DNA of 64,000 bases from Clostridium sp. AM58-1XD (GCF_003464085.1 NZ_QSDR01000011.1:62001-126000), one strand, 5' to 3'; shown: positions 43,728-52,469, counted from the stretch's first letter. The notes: a model not told the origin generated them from the letters alone. Numbers and translations are program-made.

Positions 43728-44560
43728 TTGCTTCTGAAAGTACTGATTGTAGAGGATGAAGAAATTATAAGAAAAGGCCTTCTGTTCGCTATTAACTGGC
43801 TGGACATGGGCTGTATTGTAGCCGGGGCGGCAAAGGATGGGGCGGAAGGGCTGAAAATGATAGAAAAAGAAAGCCCGGATGTAGTGCTTACGGATATCCG
43901 GATGCCTAAAATGTCGGGCCTCAGATGATTGAAGAGGGCCTGAAAATCCGAAGCTTTCGAAGCATCATACTGACAAGCTATTCGGAATTCAGCCTGGCCC
44001 GGCAGGCGCTTCATATCGGAGTGGCCGATTATCTGCTGAAACCGGTGGATGAAGACGAGCTGAAGGAAGTCCTGGAAAAGGTTCGGAAACAGCTTGAGGA
44101 GGCGAACAAGTTTAAAAAGATCGAACAGATTTCACAGGACAGAGTTTTGACGGAAAATACGGACTGGAAAATTTTCGAGATTGCGGAAAACAGCATGGAT
44201 ACATATGTAAAACAGACATATGAAATTATTAAAGAGCACTATACGGAGAAACTGAGCATTAATTCTGTAGCGGAGCAGCTGGGGATCAGTCCGAGCTTTC
44301 TGAGCAGGAGGCTGAAATCCAACCTGAACGCCACTTTTGTGGATGTTCTGAATCAGTACAGGGTGAAGCGGTCTATCCATCTTTTGAAAAAAGGGACAAT
44401 GAGGATATATGAAATTTCCGACAATTTGGGATTCAGCGAATACAAGTATTTCTGCAGCGTATTTAAACGGTATACGGGTACAAGCCCTACGGAGTTTGTA
44501 AAAAACGGCGGCAGCGCAGTCGTCATGGATAAAAAAGAAGAGAGCATTTCATATAAATAA
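43728..44560 (+). CDS. AraC-type (YesN-like) response regulator, frameshifted
   Basis: TTG start after GGGGGAGG. Receiver domain with VEDEE and phosphoacceptor VLTDIRMPK, then two AraC-type helix-turn-helix motifs at the C-terminus (LSINSVAEQLGISPSFLSRR and ISDNLGFSEYKYFCSVFKRY). The frame stops at 43928 after SGLR; the next frame continues PQMIEEGLKIRSF. One G is missing in the GGG run at 43916-43918. Restored 277 residues. Partner of the upstream kinase; probably controls the neighbouring importer. Confidence 0.9.
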
Positions 44561-44572
44561 TTCATGAAATGA

Positions 44573-44600
44573 TTGACAAACAAAAAGAATCTGGTATGAT
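44573..44600 (+). promoter_or_regulatory. Promoter TTGACA-16-TATGAT
   Basis: TTGACA (44573-44578) and TATGAT (44595-44600), 16-base spacing, upstream of the lipoprotein gene. Confidence 0.7.
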
Positions 44601-44642
44601 AAATTTGTATAACGCAGATCATTTGCATATAGGGAGGAAAAA

Positions 44643-45374
44643 ATGAAAAAACGTTTAGTGTTATTAGTGGCAGCCATTACAGCAGTGTCCATGTGGGCTC
44701 AGGGATGTTCCAAGCCGGCAGAGAAGGCTGAGACAACAGAAGCAGTTACGACAGAGGCAGCTTCCGCAGAAGAGACAACAGCAGAAGAGACAACAGAAGC
44801 AGAAGAAACAGAAGCAGCAGAAGCAGCAGCTTCCGAGAGCGCAATTCCGGCAGAATATGAGAAATATTTATCCTGGACAAGTAACGAGTGGTCTTCCGCA
44901 TCGGATGAAGAGAAGAGCGAGGGCGTCGTTGCATACGTTCTGTATGATGCAATCGTATACCAGGGGGTGAAAGGCCTGACAGCAGAAGAAGTAAAGAAAG
45001 AACCACAGCTGGCTCAGATTAGGCCGATGCTTGAAAACTCTTTCGCTAACATGGGCGATAGGACAATGAAGGAAATCTGTGATTTAGGCCATTCTACTAC
45101 AGTTTCTCTGGATGATATCGATCTTCCTGCTGACGTAAAGGAAAAATTACAGGTCACGGCATCAAAATGGGCAGCAGCTTCCGACGATGAAAGGGTAGAA
45201 ATTGCGAAGTGCATGGTACTGGCAGTAGGCCTGATGACAGGTCAGGAAATTACCATGGAACAGGTCGATGGACTTGGAGATGAGATTTTAAGCCAGGTGA
45301 CAACGATCGACGGTCTGTTCTCATCAGGACTTTACGGAGAGGCTACTCTCTACGAAATCCTCGGTTCAGCATAA
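44643..45374 (+). CDS. Putative lipoprotein with Glu/Thr-rich tether and an internal duplication
   Basis: 243 residues. Signal peptide ending WAQGCS (Cys22, an imperfect lipobox), then a low-complexity tether of Thr/Glu/Ala (about 28-68). The rest has two related helical units, one around WSSASDEEKSEG (about 80-135), the other around WAAASDDERVEIAK (about 180-230), suggesting a duplicated domain. Function unknown. Strong own promoter; the GGAGG ribosome site is close to the ATG. It follows the two-component genes but is separately transcribed. Confidence 0.75.
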   Translation: MKKRLVLLVAAITAVSMWAQGCSKPAEKAETTEAVTTEAASAEETTAEETTEAEETEAAEAAASESAIPAEYEKYLSWTSNEWSSASDEEKSEGVVAYVLYDAIVYQGVKGLTAEEVKKEPQLAQIRPMLENSFANMGDRTMKEICDLGHSTTVSLDDIDLPADVKEKLQVTASKWAAASDDERVEIAKCMVLAVGLMTGQEITMEQVDGLGDEILSQVTTIDGLFSSGLYGEATLYEILGSA

Positions 45375-45421
45375 ACAGACAGAAAGAGCAGTTTCATAAG
45401 ACTGAAAGACTTTAAACAATA

Positions 45422-45500
45422 CCATGCTGTGGAAAGAAGCCGTATATGGCGTAGAAAAACGTCCCGGCAGCCTCGCAGAACGAGGCTTTCCGCAGCATGG
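45422..45500 (+). ncRNA. Structured element, branched hairpin after the lipoprotein gene
   Basis: CCATGCTGTGGAAAG (45422-45436) pairs with CTTTCCGCAGCATGG (45486-45500), one G-T wobble. Inside, CCTCG/CGAGG forms a second hairpin and GCCG/CGGC a third, giving a three-way junction. No T-run. It could be a 3' end structure or an RNA element of unknown role; the ncRNA label is tentative. Confidence 0.4.
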
Positions 45501-45517
45501 AAAATTGATGAAAACCC

Positions 45518-45546
45518 TTGACGTAGCTGAATAATTGTGATACAGT
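45518..45546 (+). promoter_or_regulatory. Promoter of the rpmG-secE-nusG operon
   Basis: TTGACG (45518-45523), 17 bases, TACAGT (45541-45546). Transcripts would start near 45553, about 85 bases before rpmG. Confidence 0.65.
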
Positions 45547-45637
45547 GGACTGGCGAATGGAAGAGCTTAGGTCTTTTTTTTTATGCTTAAAATTAAAGAA
45601 AGACCGGAAAACGAAAATTTAAGTGGAGGTGGAAGTC

Positions 45638-45787
45638 GTGCGCACAAAGATTACACTGGCATGTACAGAATGCAAACAACGTAACTACAACATGACCAAG
45701 GATAAGAAGACTCATCCTGACAGAATGGAAACAAAAAAGTATTGTAGATTCTGTAAGACACATACTTTACACAAAGAAACCAAATAA
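45638..45787 (+). CDS. rpmG: 50S ribosomal protein L33
   Basis: 49 residues from GTG 45638, with AAGTGGAGGTGG upstream. Sequence [15 protein letters not shown]..., with two CxxC pairs (CTEC and CRFC), the zinc-binding form of L33. Component of the large subunit. First gene of the classic rpmG-secE-nusG order. Confidence 0.93.
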   Translation: MRTKITLACTECKQRNYNMTKDKKTHPDRMETKKYCRFCKTHTLHKETK

Positions 45788-45813
45788 TAAGGTTCAGTAA
45801 AGGATGTGAGATT

Positions 45814-46023
45814 ATGGGTGATACAGTAAAAAATGGAGAAACTCCGAAGAAGAGTTTCATCGAGGGGTTGCGCTCCGAGTACAAGAAGATTGTCTGGCCA
45901 GATCAGGATACTTTAAAGAAGCAGACCGTTGCAGTTTTAATTTCATCTGTGGCACTGGGACTTATCATTGCAATCCTGGATTTCATTATCAAATTTGGCA
46001 TCGATCGTGTCTTGATTCGATAA
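45814..46023 (+). CDS. secE: Preprotein translocase subunit SecE
   Basis: 69 residues. Amphipathic cytoplasmic helix FIEGLRSEYKKIVWPDQDTLKKQT, the SecE signature region (EYKKIVWP), then one membrane segment (AVLISSVALGLIIAILDFII). Clamps SecY in the Sec channel. It lies between rpmG and nusG. Confidence 0.95.
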   Translation: MGDTVKNGETPKKSFIEGLRSEYKKIVWPDQDTLKKQTVAVLISSVALGLIIAILDFIIKFGIDRVLIR

Positions 46024-46044
46024 GATAAGGCGAGGGTGGACGAT

Positions 46045-46563
46045 ATGGCAGAAGCACATTGGTATGTAGTGCATACTTATTCAGGCTACGAGAACAAGGT
46101 AAAAGTCGATATTGAAAAAACGATTGAAAACAGAAACCTTCAGGATCAGATTTTAGAAGTATCAGTTCCGATGCTTCCCGTTGTTGAAGTGAAGAACGGC
46201 ATTGAGAAACAGGCAGATAAGAAGATGTTTCCCGGCTACGTTCTCATTAAGATGGTGATGAATGATGATACCTGGTACGTTGTAAGGAATACCCGTGGTG
46301 TGACAGGATTTGTCGGTCCGGGTTCCAAGCCTGTGCCGCTGACAGAGGAAGAGATTCAGAGTCTTGGATTCCAGATGCAGCAGGAGGTCGCTGTTGATTT
46401 CGAGGTAGGCGACCTGATCGTCGTTACCGCAGGTGCATGGAAAGATACCGTTGGAGCGATCAAAGCGATCAATGAGGCTAAGAAATCCATCACAATCAGT
46501 GTCGAGATGTTTGGCCGTGAGACCCCGGTTGAACTTAATTTCACAGAAGTGAAGAAGATGTAA
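46045..46563 (+). CDS. nusG: Transcription termination/antitermination factor NusG
   Basis: 172 residues. NGN domain ([43 protein letters not shown] in segments) and KOW domain ([19 protein letters not shown]). Binds RNA polymerase and couples it to ribosomes. ATG 46045 is favoured, 9 bases after GAGG; GTG 46036 is the alternative. Confidence 0.96.
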   Translation: MAEAHWYVVHTYSGYENKVKVDIEKTIENRNLQDQILEVSVPMLPVVEVKNGIEKQADKKMFPGYVLIKMVMNDDTWYVVRNTRGVTGFVGPGSKPVPLTEEEIQSLGFQMQQEVAVDFEVGDLIVVTAGAWKDTVGAIKAINEAKKSITISVEMFGRETPVELNFTEVKKM

Positions 46564-46595
46564 CGAGAGAATCGGCCTTTATCCGTTAAAGGCTG

Positions 46596-46623
46596 GTGGG
46601 AGGGAAATCCCCGACAATACCAC
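46596..46623 (+). promoter_or_regulatory. Putative ribosomal protein L1 binding site, copy 1 (before rplK)
   Basis: 28-base element GTGGGAGGG...ATACCAC, identical to 47092-47119. Terminal GTGG/CCAC and inner GGGA/TCCC pairings with an asymmetric GACAATA side resemble the L1 site in 23S rRNA and L1-regulated mRNAs. It lies 23 bases before the rplK ATG. A small hairpin (46575-46593) precedes it. Confidence 0.6.
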
Positions 46624-46645
46624 ATTATGTAGGAGGTGCCTAATT

Positions 46646-47071
46646 ATGGCAAAGAAAGTAACAGGTTATATTAAATTACAGATTCCTGCTGGAAAGGCTA
46701 CACCAGCACCGCCAGTTGGTCCTGCACTTGGACAGCATGGCGTTAATATTGTTCAGTTTACAAAGGAATTTAATGCAAGAACAGCAGACCAGGGAGATTT
46801 AGTAATCCCGGTTGTTATTACCGTTTATGCTGACAGAAGCTTCAGCTTCATCACAAAGACTCCGCCAGCTGCTGTTTTGTTAAAGAAGGCTTGCAAGATT
46901 AAATCTGGATCTGCAGTACCGAACAAGACAAAAGTAGCTACCATTTCCAAGGATGAGGTTCGCAAGATTGCTGAACTGAAGATGCCAGACTTAAATGCTG
47001 CAAGCGTTGAAGCTGCTATGAGCATGATCGCTGGTACAGCAAGAAGTATGGGTATCACTGTAGAAGAATAA
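46646..47071 (+). CDS. rplK: 50S ribosomal protein L11
   Basis: 141 residues. [23 protein letters not shown] and the C-terminal [11 protein letters not shown] mark L11, which binds the GTPase-associated rRNA region with L10/L7/L12. Preceded by AGGAGG. In an operon with rplA. Confidence 0.97.
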   Translation: MAKKVTGYIKLQIPAGKATPAPPVGPALGQHGVNIVQFTKEFNARTADQGDLVIPVVITVYADRSFSFITKTPPAAVLLKKACKIKSGSAVPNKTKVATISKDEVRKIAELKMPDLNAASVEAAMSMIAGTARSMGITVEE

Positions 47072-47091
47072 GGAATGGTTTCTTTAAAAAC

Positions 47092-47119
47092 GTGGGAGGG
47101 AAATCCCCGACAATACCAC
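47092..47119 (+). promoter_or_regulatory. Putative ribosomal protein L1 binding site, copy 2 (before rplA)
   Basis: Base-for-base identical to 46596-46623 over 28 bases, in the 64-base gap before rplA. Two copies would let L1 repress both rplK and its own gene translation. Inference from structure and position. Confidence 0.6.
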
Positions 47120-47135
47120 TAGGAGGTTATTTAGA

Positions 47136-47831
47136 ATGAAAAGAGGAAAAAGATATATCGAGGCTGCTAAATTAGTAGATCGTACAACTCTTTATGATGT
47201 ACCAGAAGCAATTTCTATCGTTAAGAAGACTGCTGGTGCAAAATTTGATGAGACAATCGAAGCTCACTTAAGAACCGGCTGTGACGGACGTCACGCAGAT
47301 CAGCAGATCCGTGGTGCAGTTGTACTGCCTCATGGAACTGGAAAAACTGTTAGAATCCTTGTATTTGCAAAGGGACCGAAGGCTGACGAGGCTCAGGCTG
47401 CAGGTGCAGATTTCGTAGGAGCAGAGGAACTGATCCCGAAGATCCAGAACGAAGGCTGGTTAGACTTTGACGTAGTTGTTGCTACACCTGACATGATGGG
47501 TGTTGTTGGACGTCTCGGACGTGTACTCGGACCGAAGGGCTTAATGCCAAACCCGAAGGCTGGTACGGTTACGATGGACGTTGCAAAAGCAATCAACGAG
47601 ATCAAAGCTGGTAAGATTGAGTACAGACTCGATAAAACAAACATTATCCACGTGCCAGTTGGAAAAGCTTCTTTCACAGAAGAACAGTTAGCGGACAACT
47701 TCCAGACGCTTGTTGATGCAATCATGAAGGCTAGACCAAGTGCATTAAAGGGAACGTTCTTAAAGAGCATCACTTTAACATCCACTATGGGTCCTGGCGT
47801 AAAGCTGAATGTAGCTAAGTTAGGCAACTAA
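47136..47831 (+). CDS. rplA: 50S ribosomal protein L1
   Basis: 231 residues. Characteristic blocks [39 protein letters not shown] and [18 protein letters not shown]. Binds the L1 stalk of 23S rRNA and, in many bacteria, its own mRNA. Ends the rplK-rplA unit. Confidence 0.97.
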   Translation: MKRGKRYIEAAKLVDRTTLYDVPEAISIVKKTAGAKFDETIEAHLRTGCDGRHADQQIRGAVVLPHGTGKTVRILVFAKGPKADEAQAAGADFVGAEELIPKIQNEGWLDFDVVVATPDMMGVVGRLGRVLGPKGLMPNPKAGTVTMDVAKAINEIKAGKIEYRLDKTNIIHVPVGKASFTEEQLADNFQTLVDAIMKARPSALKGTFLKSITLTSTMGPGVKLNVAKLGN

Positions 47832-47870
47832 TCCTGCACAGGATTGTATCAGATATAAGAAATATATGAA

Positions 47871-47916
47871 GAAGAGAGCCGATGCGGGAAACAGCCTGTA
47901 GCGGCTCTCTTCTTCC
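47871..47916 (+). terminator. Terminator of the rplK-rplA unit
   Basis: AGAGAGCCG (47873-47881) and CGGCTCTCT (47902-47910), then TCTTCCTTTC. Confidence 0.8.
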
Positions 47917-48072
47917 TTTCAGAGAAACATCTTGCCACTGCAAAGTTTAAATATTAAAATGTTTGATTCCTGGAAATTAAAAAGCTCTTCTCTATGAACA
48001 GCGTGCGCCGCATGATCGGGCAGGCATTCCCGCAGTTTTTATGAGAGGAACGAGCGTAATAAAAATTTACAG

Positions 48073-48101
48073 TTGACATGCAGTAAAAAAGATGATATAC
48101 T
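48073..48101 (+). promoter_or_regulatory. Promoter of rplJL (TTGACA-17-TATACT)
   Basis: TTGACA (48073-48078), 17 bases, TATACT (48096-48101), just before the L10 leader. Gap 47917-48072 holds nothing else recognised. Confidence 0.85.
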
Positions 48102-48114
48102 ACGTCAGTATTGA

Positions 48115-48227
48115 CTGCCGAAGACAGTAGGTGCCGCAAGGCTTAAGGTGTTAACGCCTACCGAGGAACATACAACTCATAATGAGAATTGTAGACCTCT
48201 CTGTCTTTTTGCAGAGAGGTTTTTTTC
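48115..48227 (+). ncRNA. Ribosomal protein L10 leader with attenuator
   Basis: Leader between promoter and rplJ containing AGGTGCCGCAAGGCTTAAGG and GTGTTAACGCCTACCGAGG-like segments, followed by a terminator hairpin (ACCTCTCTG at 48195-48203, GCAGAGAGGT at 48211-48220, seven Ts). This matches the L10 leader, which lets L10(L12)4 binding drive premature termination. Placed by position and structure. Confidence 0.8.
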
Positions 48228-48267
48228 GCAGGTGATACTTCATACTAAGATAGGAGGTAAACCATTC

Positions 48268-48756
48268 ATGGCAAAAGTTGAATTAAAACAACCAGTTGTA
48301 GCTGAAATCTCTGAACTTTTGAACGGTGCACAGTCTGCAGTAGTTGTTGACTATCGTGGACTTACTGTAGAACAGGATACTGCTCTTCGTAAGAAGTTAA
48401 GAGAAGCCGGAGTTACTTACAAAGTATACAAGAATACAATGATCCGGTTCGCAGCAAAGGGAACAGAATTCGAAGCTTTAGAGCCAAATCTGGAAGGACC
48501 TACAGCATTAGCTGTATCCAAGGATGACGCAACAGCTCCGGCAAGAATTCTGGCTGAATTCGCAAAGACAGCTGATGCTCTGGAATTAAAGGCAGGCGTT
48601 GTAGAGGGAACTTACTACGACCAGGCCGGAATCCAGGTAATCGCTACAATCCCATCCAGAGAAGTTCTTCTTGGAAAACTGCTTGGAAGCATCCAGTCTC
48701 CAATTACAAACTTCGCCCGCGTTATCAATCAGATCGCAGAAGCAAAGGAAGCTTAA
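48268..48756 (+). CDS. rplJ: 50S ribosomal protein L10
   Basis: 162 residues. Start MAKVELKQPVVAEISELL, VVVDYRGLTVEQDTALRKKLREAG and KNTMIRFAAKGTEFE are L10 hallmarks. Carries the L7/L12 stalk. ATG 48268 follows TAGGAGG; the upstream extension to 48148 is leader, not protein. Confidence 0.96.
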   Translation: MAKVELKQPVVAEISELLNGAQSAVVVDYRGLTVEQDTALRKKLREAGVTYKVYKNTMIRFAAKGTEFEALEPNLEGPTALAVSKDDATAPARILAEFAKTADALELKAGVVEGTYYDQAGIQVIATIPSREVLLGKLLGSIQSPITNFARVINQIAEAKEA

Positions 48757-48876
48757 TTCCTTTCGAGGGACAGGGAAACGTATTATATTTATCTGCGGCC
48801 GCTTAAGGACCGCATAACAGAACAATTCATATTGTTTCAGATTAAGAAATCGAATATATCACAGGAGGAATAAAAA

Positions 48877-49251
48877 ATGGCAAAGTTAACAACCGCTGAG
48901 TTTATCGAAGCTATCAAGGAATTATCTGTATTAGAATTAAATGATTTAGTAAAAGCATGTGAAGAAGAATTTGGTGTATCTGCAGCAGCAGGCGTTGTTG
49001 TAGCAGCAGCAGGCGCTGGCGCAGCAGCAGCAGAAGAGAAGACAGAATTCGATGTTGAATTAACAGAAGTAGGCGCTAACAAGGTTAAGGTTATCAAGGT
49101 TGTTCGTGAAGTAACTGGCTTAGGCTTAAAGGAAGCTAAGGAAGTAGTTGATGGAGCACCAAAGGTAGTTAAGGCTGGCGCTTCTAAAGAAGAAGCTGAA
49201 GACATCAAGACAAAACTTGAAGCAGAAGGTGCAAAAGTTACTCTTAAATAA
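48877..49251 (+). CDS. rplL: 50S ribosomal protein L7/L12
   Basis: 124 residues. N-terminal dimer domain, an Ala-rich hinge ([18 protein letters not shown]), and the factor-binding C-terminal domain ([36 protein letters not shown]). Recruits translation GTPases. A short TGCGG/CCGCA hairpin lies in the rplJ-rplL gap. A terminator follows; rpoB is not next. Confidence 0.97.
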   Translation: MAKLTTAEFIEAIKELSVLELNDLVKACEEEFGVSAAAGVVVAAAGAGAAAAEEKTEFDVELTEVGANKVKVIKVVREVTGLGLKEAKEVVDGAPKVVKAGASKEEAEDIKTKLEAEGAKVTLK

Positions 49252-49274
49252 TTCGGCTGTTTTACAGATTTATC

Positions 49275-49304
49275 AACCGCTGCGGTTATCCGCAGCGGTT
49301 TTTT
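49275..49304 (+). terminator. Terminator of rplJL
   Basis: AACCGCTGCGG, loop TTAT, CCGCAGCGGTT, then four more Ts. 11 bp perfect stem. Confidence 0.9.
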
Positions 49305-49407
49305 ACTTTCCGGGTAAGAACTTATTTTTGTAAAGTGTTAAAGTACTTGATTCATTCTGCAATTGGATTTGATAAGAATGTGCCGCCTTTCAGGGAAAAT
49401 TATATCG

Positions 49408-49467
49408 TTCACATTTTGTTCACAATATTTTGAGGGATTGCGTTCATAAATTGTTTACAATATTTGG
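49408..49467. promoter_or_regulatory. Repeated GTTCACAATATTTTG-like boxes upstream of the serine module
   Basis: TTGTTCACAATATTTTG (49416-49432) and TTGTTTACAATATTTGG (49451-49467) match at 14-15 of 17 positions, 35 bases apart. Weaker copies lie at 49406 (GTTCACATTTTG) and 49442 (GTTCATAAATTG). They look like direct-repeat operator sites for an unknown regulator. Rest of the 370-base gap is AT-rich with a promoter at 49506. Confidence 0.5.
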
Positions 49468-49505
49468 AAAATTTTGAATTTACTGTTAAATGTGCACAAC
49501 GATAA

Positions 49506-49534
49506 TTGATTATTGAGGAAACGTGTTGTAGAAT
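49506..49534 (+). promoter_or_regulatory. Promoter TTGATT-17-TAGAAT
   Basis: TTGATT (49506-49511) and TAGAAT (49529-49534), 17 bases apart, downstream of the repeated boxes and about 88 bases before the symporter start. Confidence 0.55.
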
Positions 49535-49621
49535 TGGACATACACAAAGACGGCGGCCGAAAAAATGGAATGCGGCTATTGCTGGGATATAGGTTTATAC
49601 TATGCAGGAGGGATAATAAGT

Positions 49622-50818
49622 ATGGAAAAGAAGAAAATTAAAATTGGCCTTGTGCCGCGCCTGATTATAGGCATTATCTTAGGTGTGATTGTAGGATCAT
49701 TCTGTCCGGAATGGTTTTGTCGCCTGATCGTTACCTTATCATCGATTTTCAGTTCCTATTTGAAATTTGTAATTCCGCTGATGATTCTTTCATTTGTAAC
49801 GATGGGAATTGCCGACCTTACACAGGGGGCCGGAAAACTTCTGGGGATTACAGCGCTGATTGCCTATGGTTCAACACTGATCGGAGGTTCCATGGGATAT
49901 GGAGTTGCGGTCAGCCTGTTCCCGGGATTTATGAATCCGGCAGATCTGCAGAAGATTGCAGACACAGCAGACAAGTCCCTAGCTGCGTATTTCAGCATTT
50001 CGATTACCCCAATTATGGATACGATCTCAGCAGTTGTCCTGGCATTTATTCTGGGGCTCTGCCTGTCCGTTACAGGCGCAAAATCAAAGAATTCCGTAAT
50101 TTATAACGGCATGAATGAATTTTCGGGATTTATCGGCAAGGTGCTGAACATGACGATTATTCCATTGCTTCCTCTGTATATCTGCGGTACATTTACCGAT
50201 ATGACATATTCGGGAAAAACATTTGTCATCCTGGGCATCCTCTGGAAGGTCTTCCTCGTAGTGATTATCCTCCACTGGATCTATATGATTTTACAATTTA
50301 CAGTAGCAGGTTCCGTTACAAAGAAGAACCCGTTCAGCCTTCTCAGAAAACAGCTGCCTGGATATACGACGGCGCTTGGCACACAGTCCTCGGCTGCTAC
50401 GATTCCGGTCAACCTGATCTGTGCGGAAAATGAAGGTGTTTCTCAGGAAATTCGAAATTTTGTCGTGCCTCTCTGTGCGAATATACATATGTGTGGTTCC
50501 ATGATTACGATCACCTGCTGTTCCGTAGCCGTACTACTGATGAACGGACTTCCTGTATCATTTACAACCGTGTTCCCATTCATGTGTACGCTGGGAATCG
50601 CAATGGTGGCATCACCAGGTGCGCCGGGCGGTTCCATTATGACGGCTCTTCCGTTCCTGCCTATGGTAGGTCTTGGAACAGAAGCTCTGCAGGCGCTCAT
50701 GATCGCCCTGTATATCACGCAGGACAGCTTCGGTACAGCCTGCAACGTATCGGGAGACAATGCGATCGGCCTTATTGTAGATAAAATTAATGACCGTTTT
50801 ATCAAAAAAGCGGTATAA
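49622..50818 (+). CDS. Dicarboxylate/amino-acid:cation symporter (probable serine uptake)
   Basis: 398 residues, about eight membrane segments plus reentrant loops. DAACS marks: SSIFSSYLKFVIPLMILSFV, TALGTQSSAATIPVN (serine-rich hairpin), MCTLGIAMVASPGAPGGSIM and SFGTACNVSGDNAIG. Brings amino acids in with Na+ or H+. ATG 49622 with AGGAGGG upstream is better than 49565. The next two genes degrade serine, so serine/threonine is the likely cargo. Confidence 0.88.
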   Translation: MEKKKIKIGLVPRLIIGIILGVIVGSFCPEWFCRLIVTLSSIFSSYLKFVIPLMILSFVTMGIADLTQGAGKLLGITALIAYGSTLIGGSMGYGVAVSLFPGFMNPADLQKIADTADKSLAAYFSISITPIMDTISAVVLAFILGLCLSVTGAKSKNSVIYNGMNEFSGFIGKVLNMTIIPLLPLYICGTFTDMTYSGKTFVILGILWKVFLVVIILHWIYMILQFTVAGSVTKKNPFSLLRKQLPGYTTALGTQSSAATIPVNLICAENEGVSQEIRNFVVPLCANIHMCGSMITITCCSVAVLLMNGLPVSFTTVFPFMCTLGIAMVASPGAPGGSIMTALPFLPMVGLGTEALQALMIALYITQDSFGTACNVSGDNAIGLIVDKINDRFIKKAV

Positions 50819-50881
50819 TAGATAAGAGCAACACGACAACAAAAAATTGCTTTCATAACATTTGCCTGAAGGGGGATTTGA

Positions 50882-51541
50882 ATGAATGTTTTTGATATTA
50901 TAGGACCGGTGATGATAGGCCCGTCATCTTCACACACAGCCGGAGCCGTCAGACTCGGCAGAGTGGCTTGGAAGATTCTTGGAGAAGAACCTGTAAAGGC
51001 AGAGATCGAGCTTTCCGGCTCGTTTGCACAAACGTATAAGGGGCATGGAACGGACAAGGCCCTTATTGCGGGAATCATGGGTATGCATTCTTATGACGAG
51101 AATATCAAATGCTCTCTCGAGATTGCTAAAAAACAGGGACTCGTATATGGATTTAAAAAGGCCAATATTCCGGATTCTCATCCGAATACAGCCAGGATTA
51201 CATTGTACGGAAAGGACGGCGCAACAGCCGTTGTAGAGGGAGCGTCCATCGGAGGAGGGAATATCCTCGTGGCTAAGGTCAATGGAATGGATGTGACATT
51301 TACCGGCCAGTATAATACAATTCTGGTCCGTCACTATGACAGGCCGGGTACAATAGCGGCCGTTACAAACTTTATGGCATACTCCGATGTAAATATAGGG
51401 AATTTCCGCCTGTCCAGGCCGAAAAAGGGCGGCGAAGCCATCATGACGATCGAAATCGACGGAAATCCTCCTGAGAATCTTATGGAACAGCTGAAGCTGC
51501 TTCCCCATGTAATCGGTGTTATTTTGCTAAGGGCTATGTAA
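50882..51541 (+). CDS. sdaAB: L-serine dehydratase, iron-sulphur-dependent, beta subunit
   Basis: 219 residues. FDIIGPVMIGPSSSHTAGAVRLG is the SdaA beta hallmark; the C-terminal 75 residues form an ACT-type regulatory domain (NTILVRHYDRPGTIAAVTNFM). With the alpha subunit it converts serine to pyruvate and ammonia. Eight bases separate it from sdaAA. AGGGGGA precedes the ATG. Confidence 0.96.
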   Translation: MNVFDIIGPVMIGPSSSHTAGAVRLGRVAWKILGEEPVKAEIELSGSFAQTYKGHGTDKALIAGIMGMHSYDENIKCSLEIAKKQGLVYGFKKANIPDSHPNTARITLYGKDGATAVVEGASIGGGNILVAKVNGMDVTFTGQYNTILVRHYDRPGTIAAVTNFMAYSDVNIGNFRLSRPKKGGEAIMTIEIDGNPPENLMEQLKLLPHVIGVILLRAM

Positions 51542-51549
51542 GGAGGATT

Positions 51550-52437
51550 ATGTTGGACTACAATTCAATAAAAGAGCTGGTCGATGCGGCTGAATGCGCC
51601 CACGATAATATTGGCGCAATGGTGATGAGCGATCAGGCGAATCAGATGGAGATTCCGGAATACGAAGTTTATAAACGCATGTCTGAAAGCCTTCAGGTTA
51701 TGGAGGAGTCTGTAAAGAGCGGAATTGATAAGGATTTAAAATCCACGTCCGGACTGACGGGGGGCGACGCATTTCAGATGATGCAATATGCGCAGACTGG
51801 CGGTATTACCGGGGAATTTATGACGAGAGCCATGGCAAGAGCGCTTGCAGTTTCTGAGTATAACGCTGCTATGGGAAGGATCGTTGCAGCCCCTACGGCA
51901 GGATCGTGCGGAATCATGCCGGGCTGCCTTGTCAGTATGATTGAGGACAAAAAGGCGGACCGCAAAAAAGTGGTCAGTGCCATGTTTACGGCGGCTGGAT
52001 TTGGTATGGTCATCGCAAAAAGAGCGAGTATTGCAGGCGCACAGGGAGGCTGCCAGGCAGAATGCGGTTCTGCGGCAGGAATGACGGCGGCCGCTCTGGT
52101 GGAAATTATGGGGGGCACGCCTTCTCAGGCAGCGGATGCCTGTGCGATCGCCCTGAAAAACCAGCTTGGTCTTGTTTGCGACCCCGTTGCCGGTCTTGTG
52201 GAAATTCCATGTATCAAGCGTAACGTAGCGGGAATTATGATTGCCTTTTCAGCGGCGGACATGGCGCTTGCAGGTATTAAATCCAATATACCGGTGGATG
52301 AGGTGATCGATGCCATGAAGGAAGTAGGAGATGCCATGCCGTGCTCCCTGAGGGAAACGGCTCAGGGCGGACTTGCGAATACGCCTACTGCAAAAAAACT
52401 GACAGAACAGCTTTTTGGAAAAAAGGCAAATAAATAA
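51550..52437 (+). CDS. sdaAA: L-serine dehydratase, iron-sulphur-dependent, alpha subunit
   Basis: 295 residues. Catalytic subunit with the 4Fe-4S cysteines in GSCGIMPGCL and CDPVAGLVEIPCIKRN and the core STSGLTGGDAFQMMQYAQTGG. Glycine-rich GAQGGCQAECGSAAGMTAAAL present. Oxygen-labile, so consistent with an anaerobe. Coupled to sdaAB by AAGGAGG. Confidence 0.96.
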   Translation: MLDYNSIKELVDAAECAHDNIGAMVMSDQANQMEIPEYEVYKRMSESLQVMEESVKSGIDKDLKSTSGLTGGDAFQMMQYAQTGGITGEFMTRAMARALAVSEYNAAMGRIVAAPTAGSCGIMPGCLVSMIEDKKADRKKVVSAMFTAAGFGMVIAKRASIAGAQGGCQAECGSAAGMTAAALVEIMGGTPSQAADACAIALKNQLGLVCDPVAGLVEIPCIKRNVAGIMIAFSAADMALAGIKSNIPVDEVIDAMKEVGDAMPCSLRETAQGGLANTPTAKKLTEQLFGKKANK

Positions 52438-52469
52438 AATTAAGATTTTAATCCAAGGGAATTATGGAG

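Noticed and set aside
45375..45637. tRNA genes before the rpmG-secE-nusG cluster
   Set aside because: tRNA-Trp is sometimes found here in other Firmicutes, but no cloverleaf or 3' CCA-proximal T-arm consensus was seen.
49416..49467. Rex (NADH-sensing) operator before the serine module
   Set aside because: The boxes lack the TTGTTAA..TTAACAA symmetry and are direct rather than inverted repeats.
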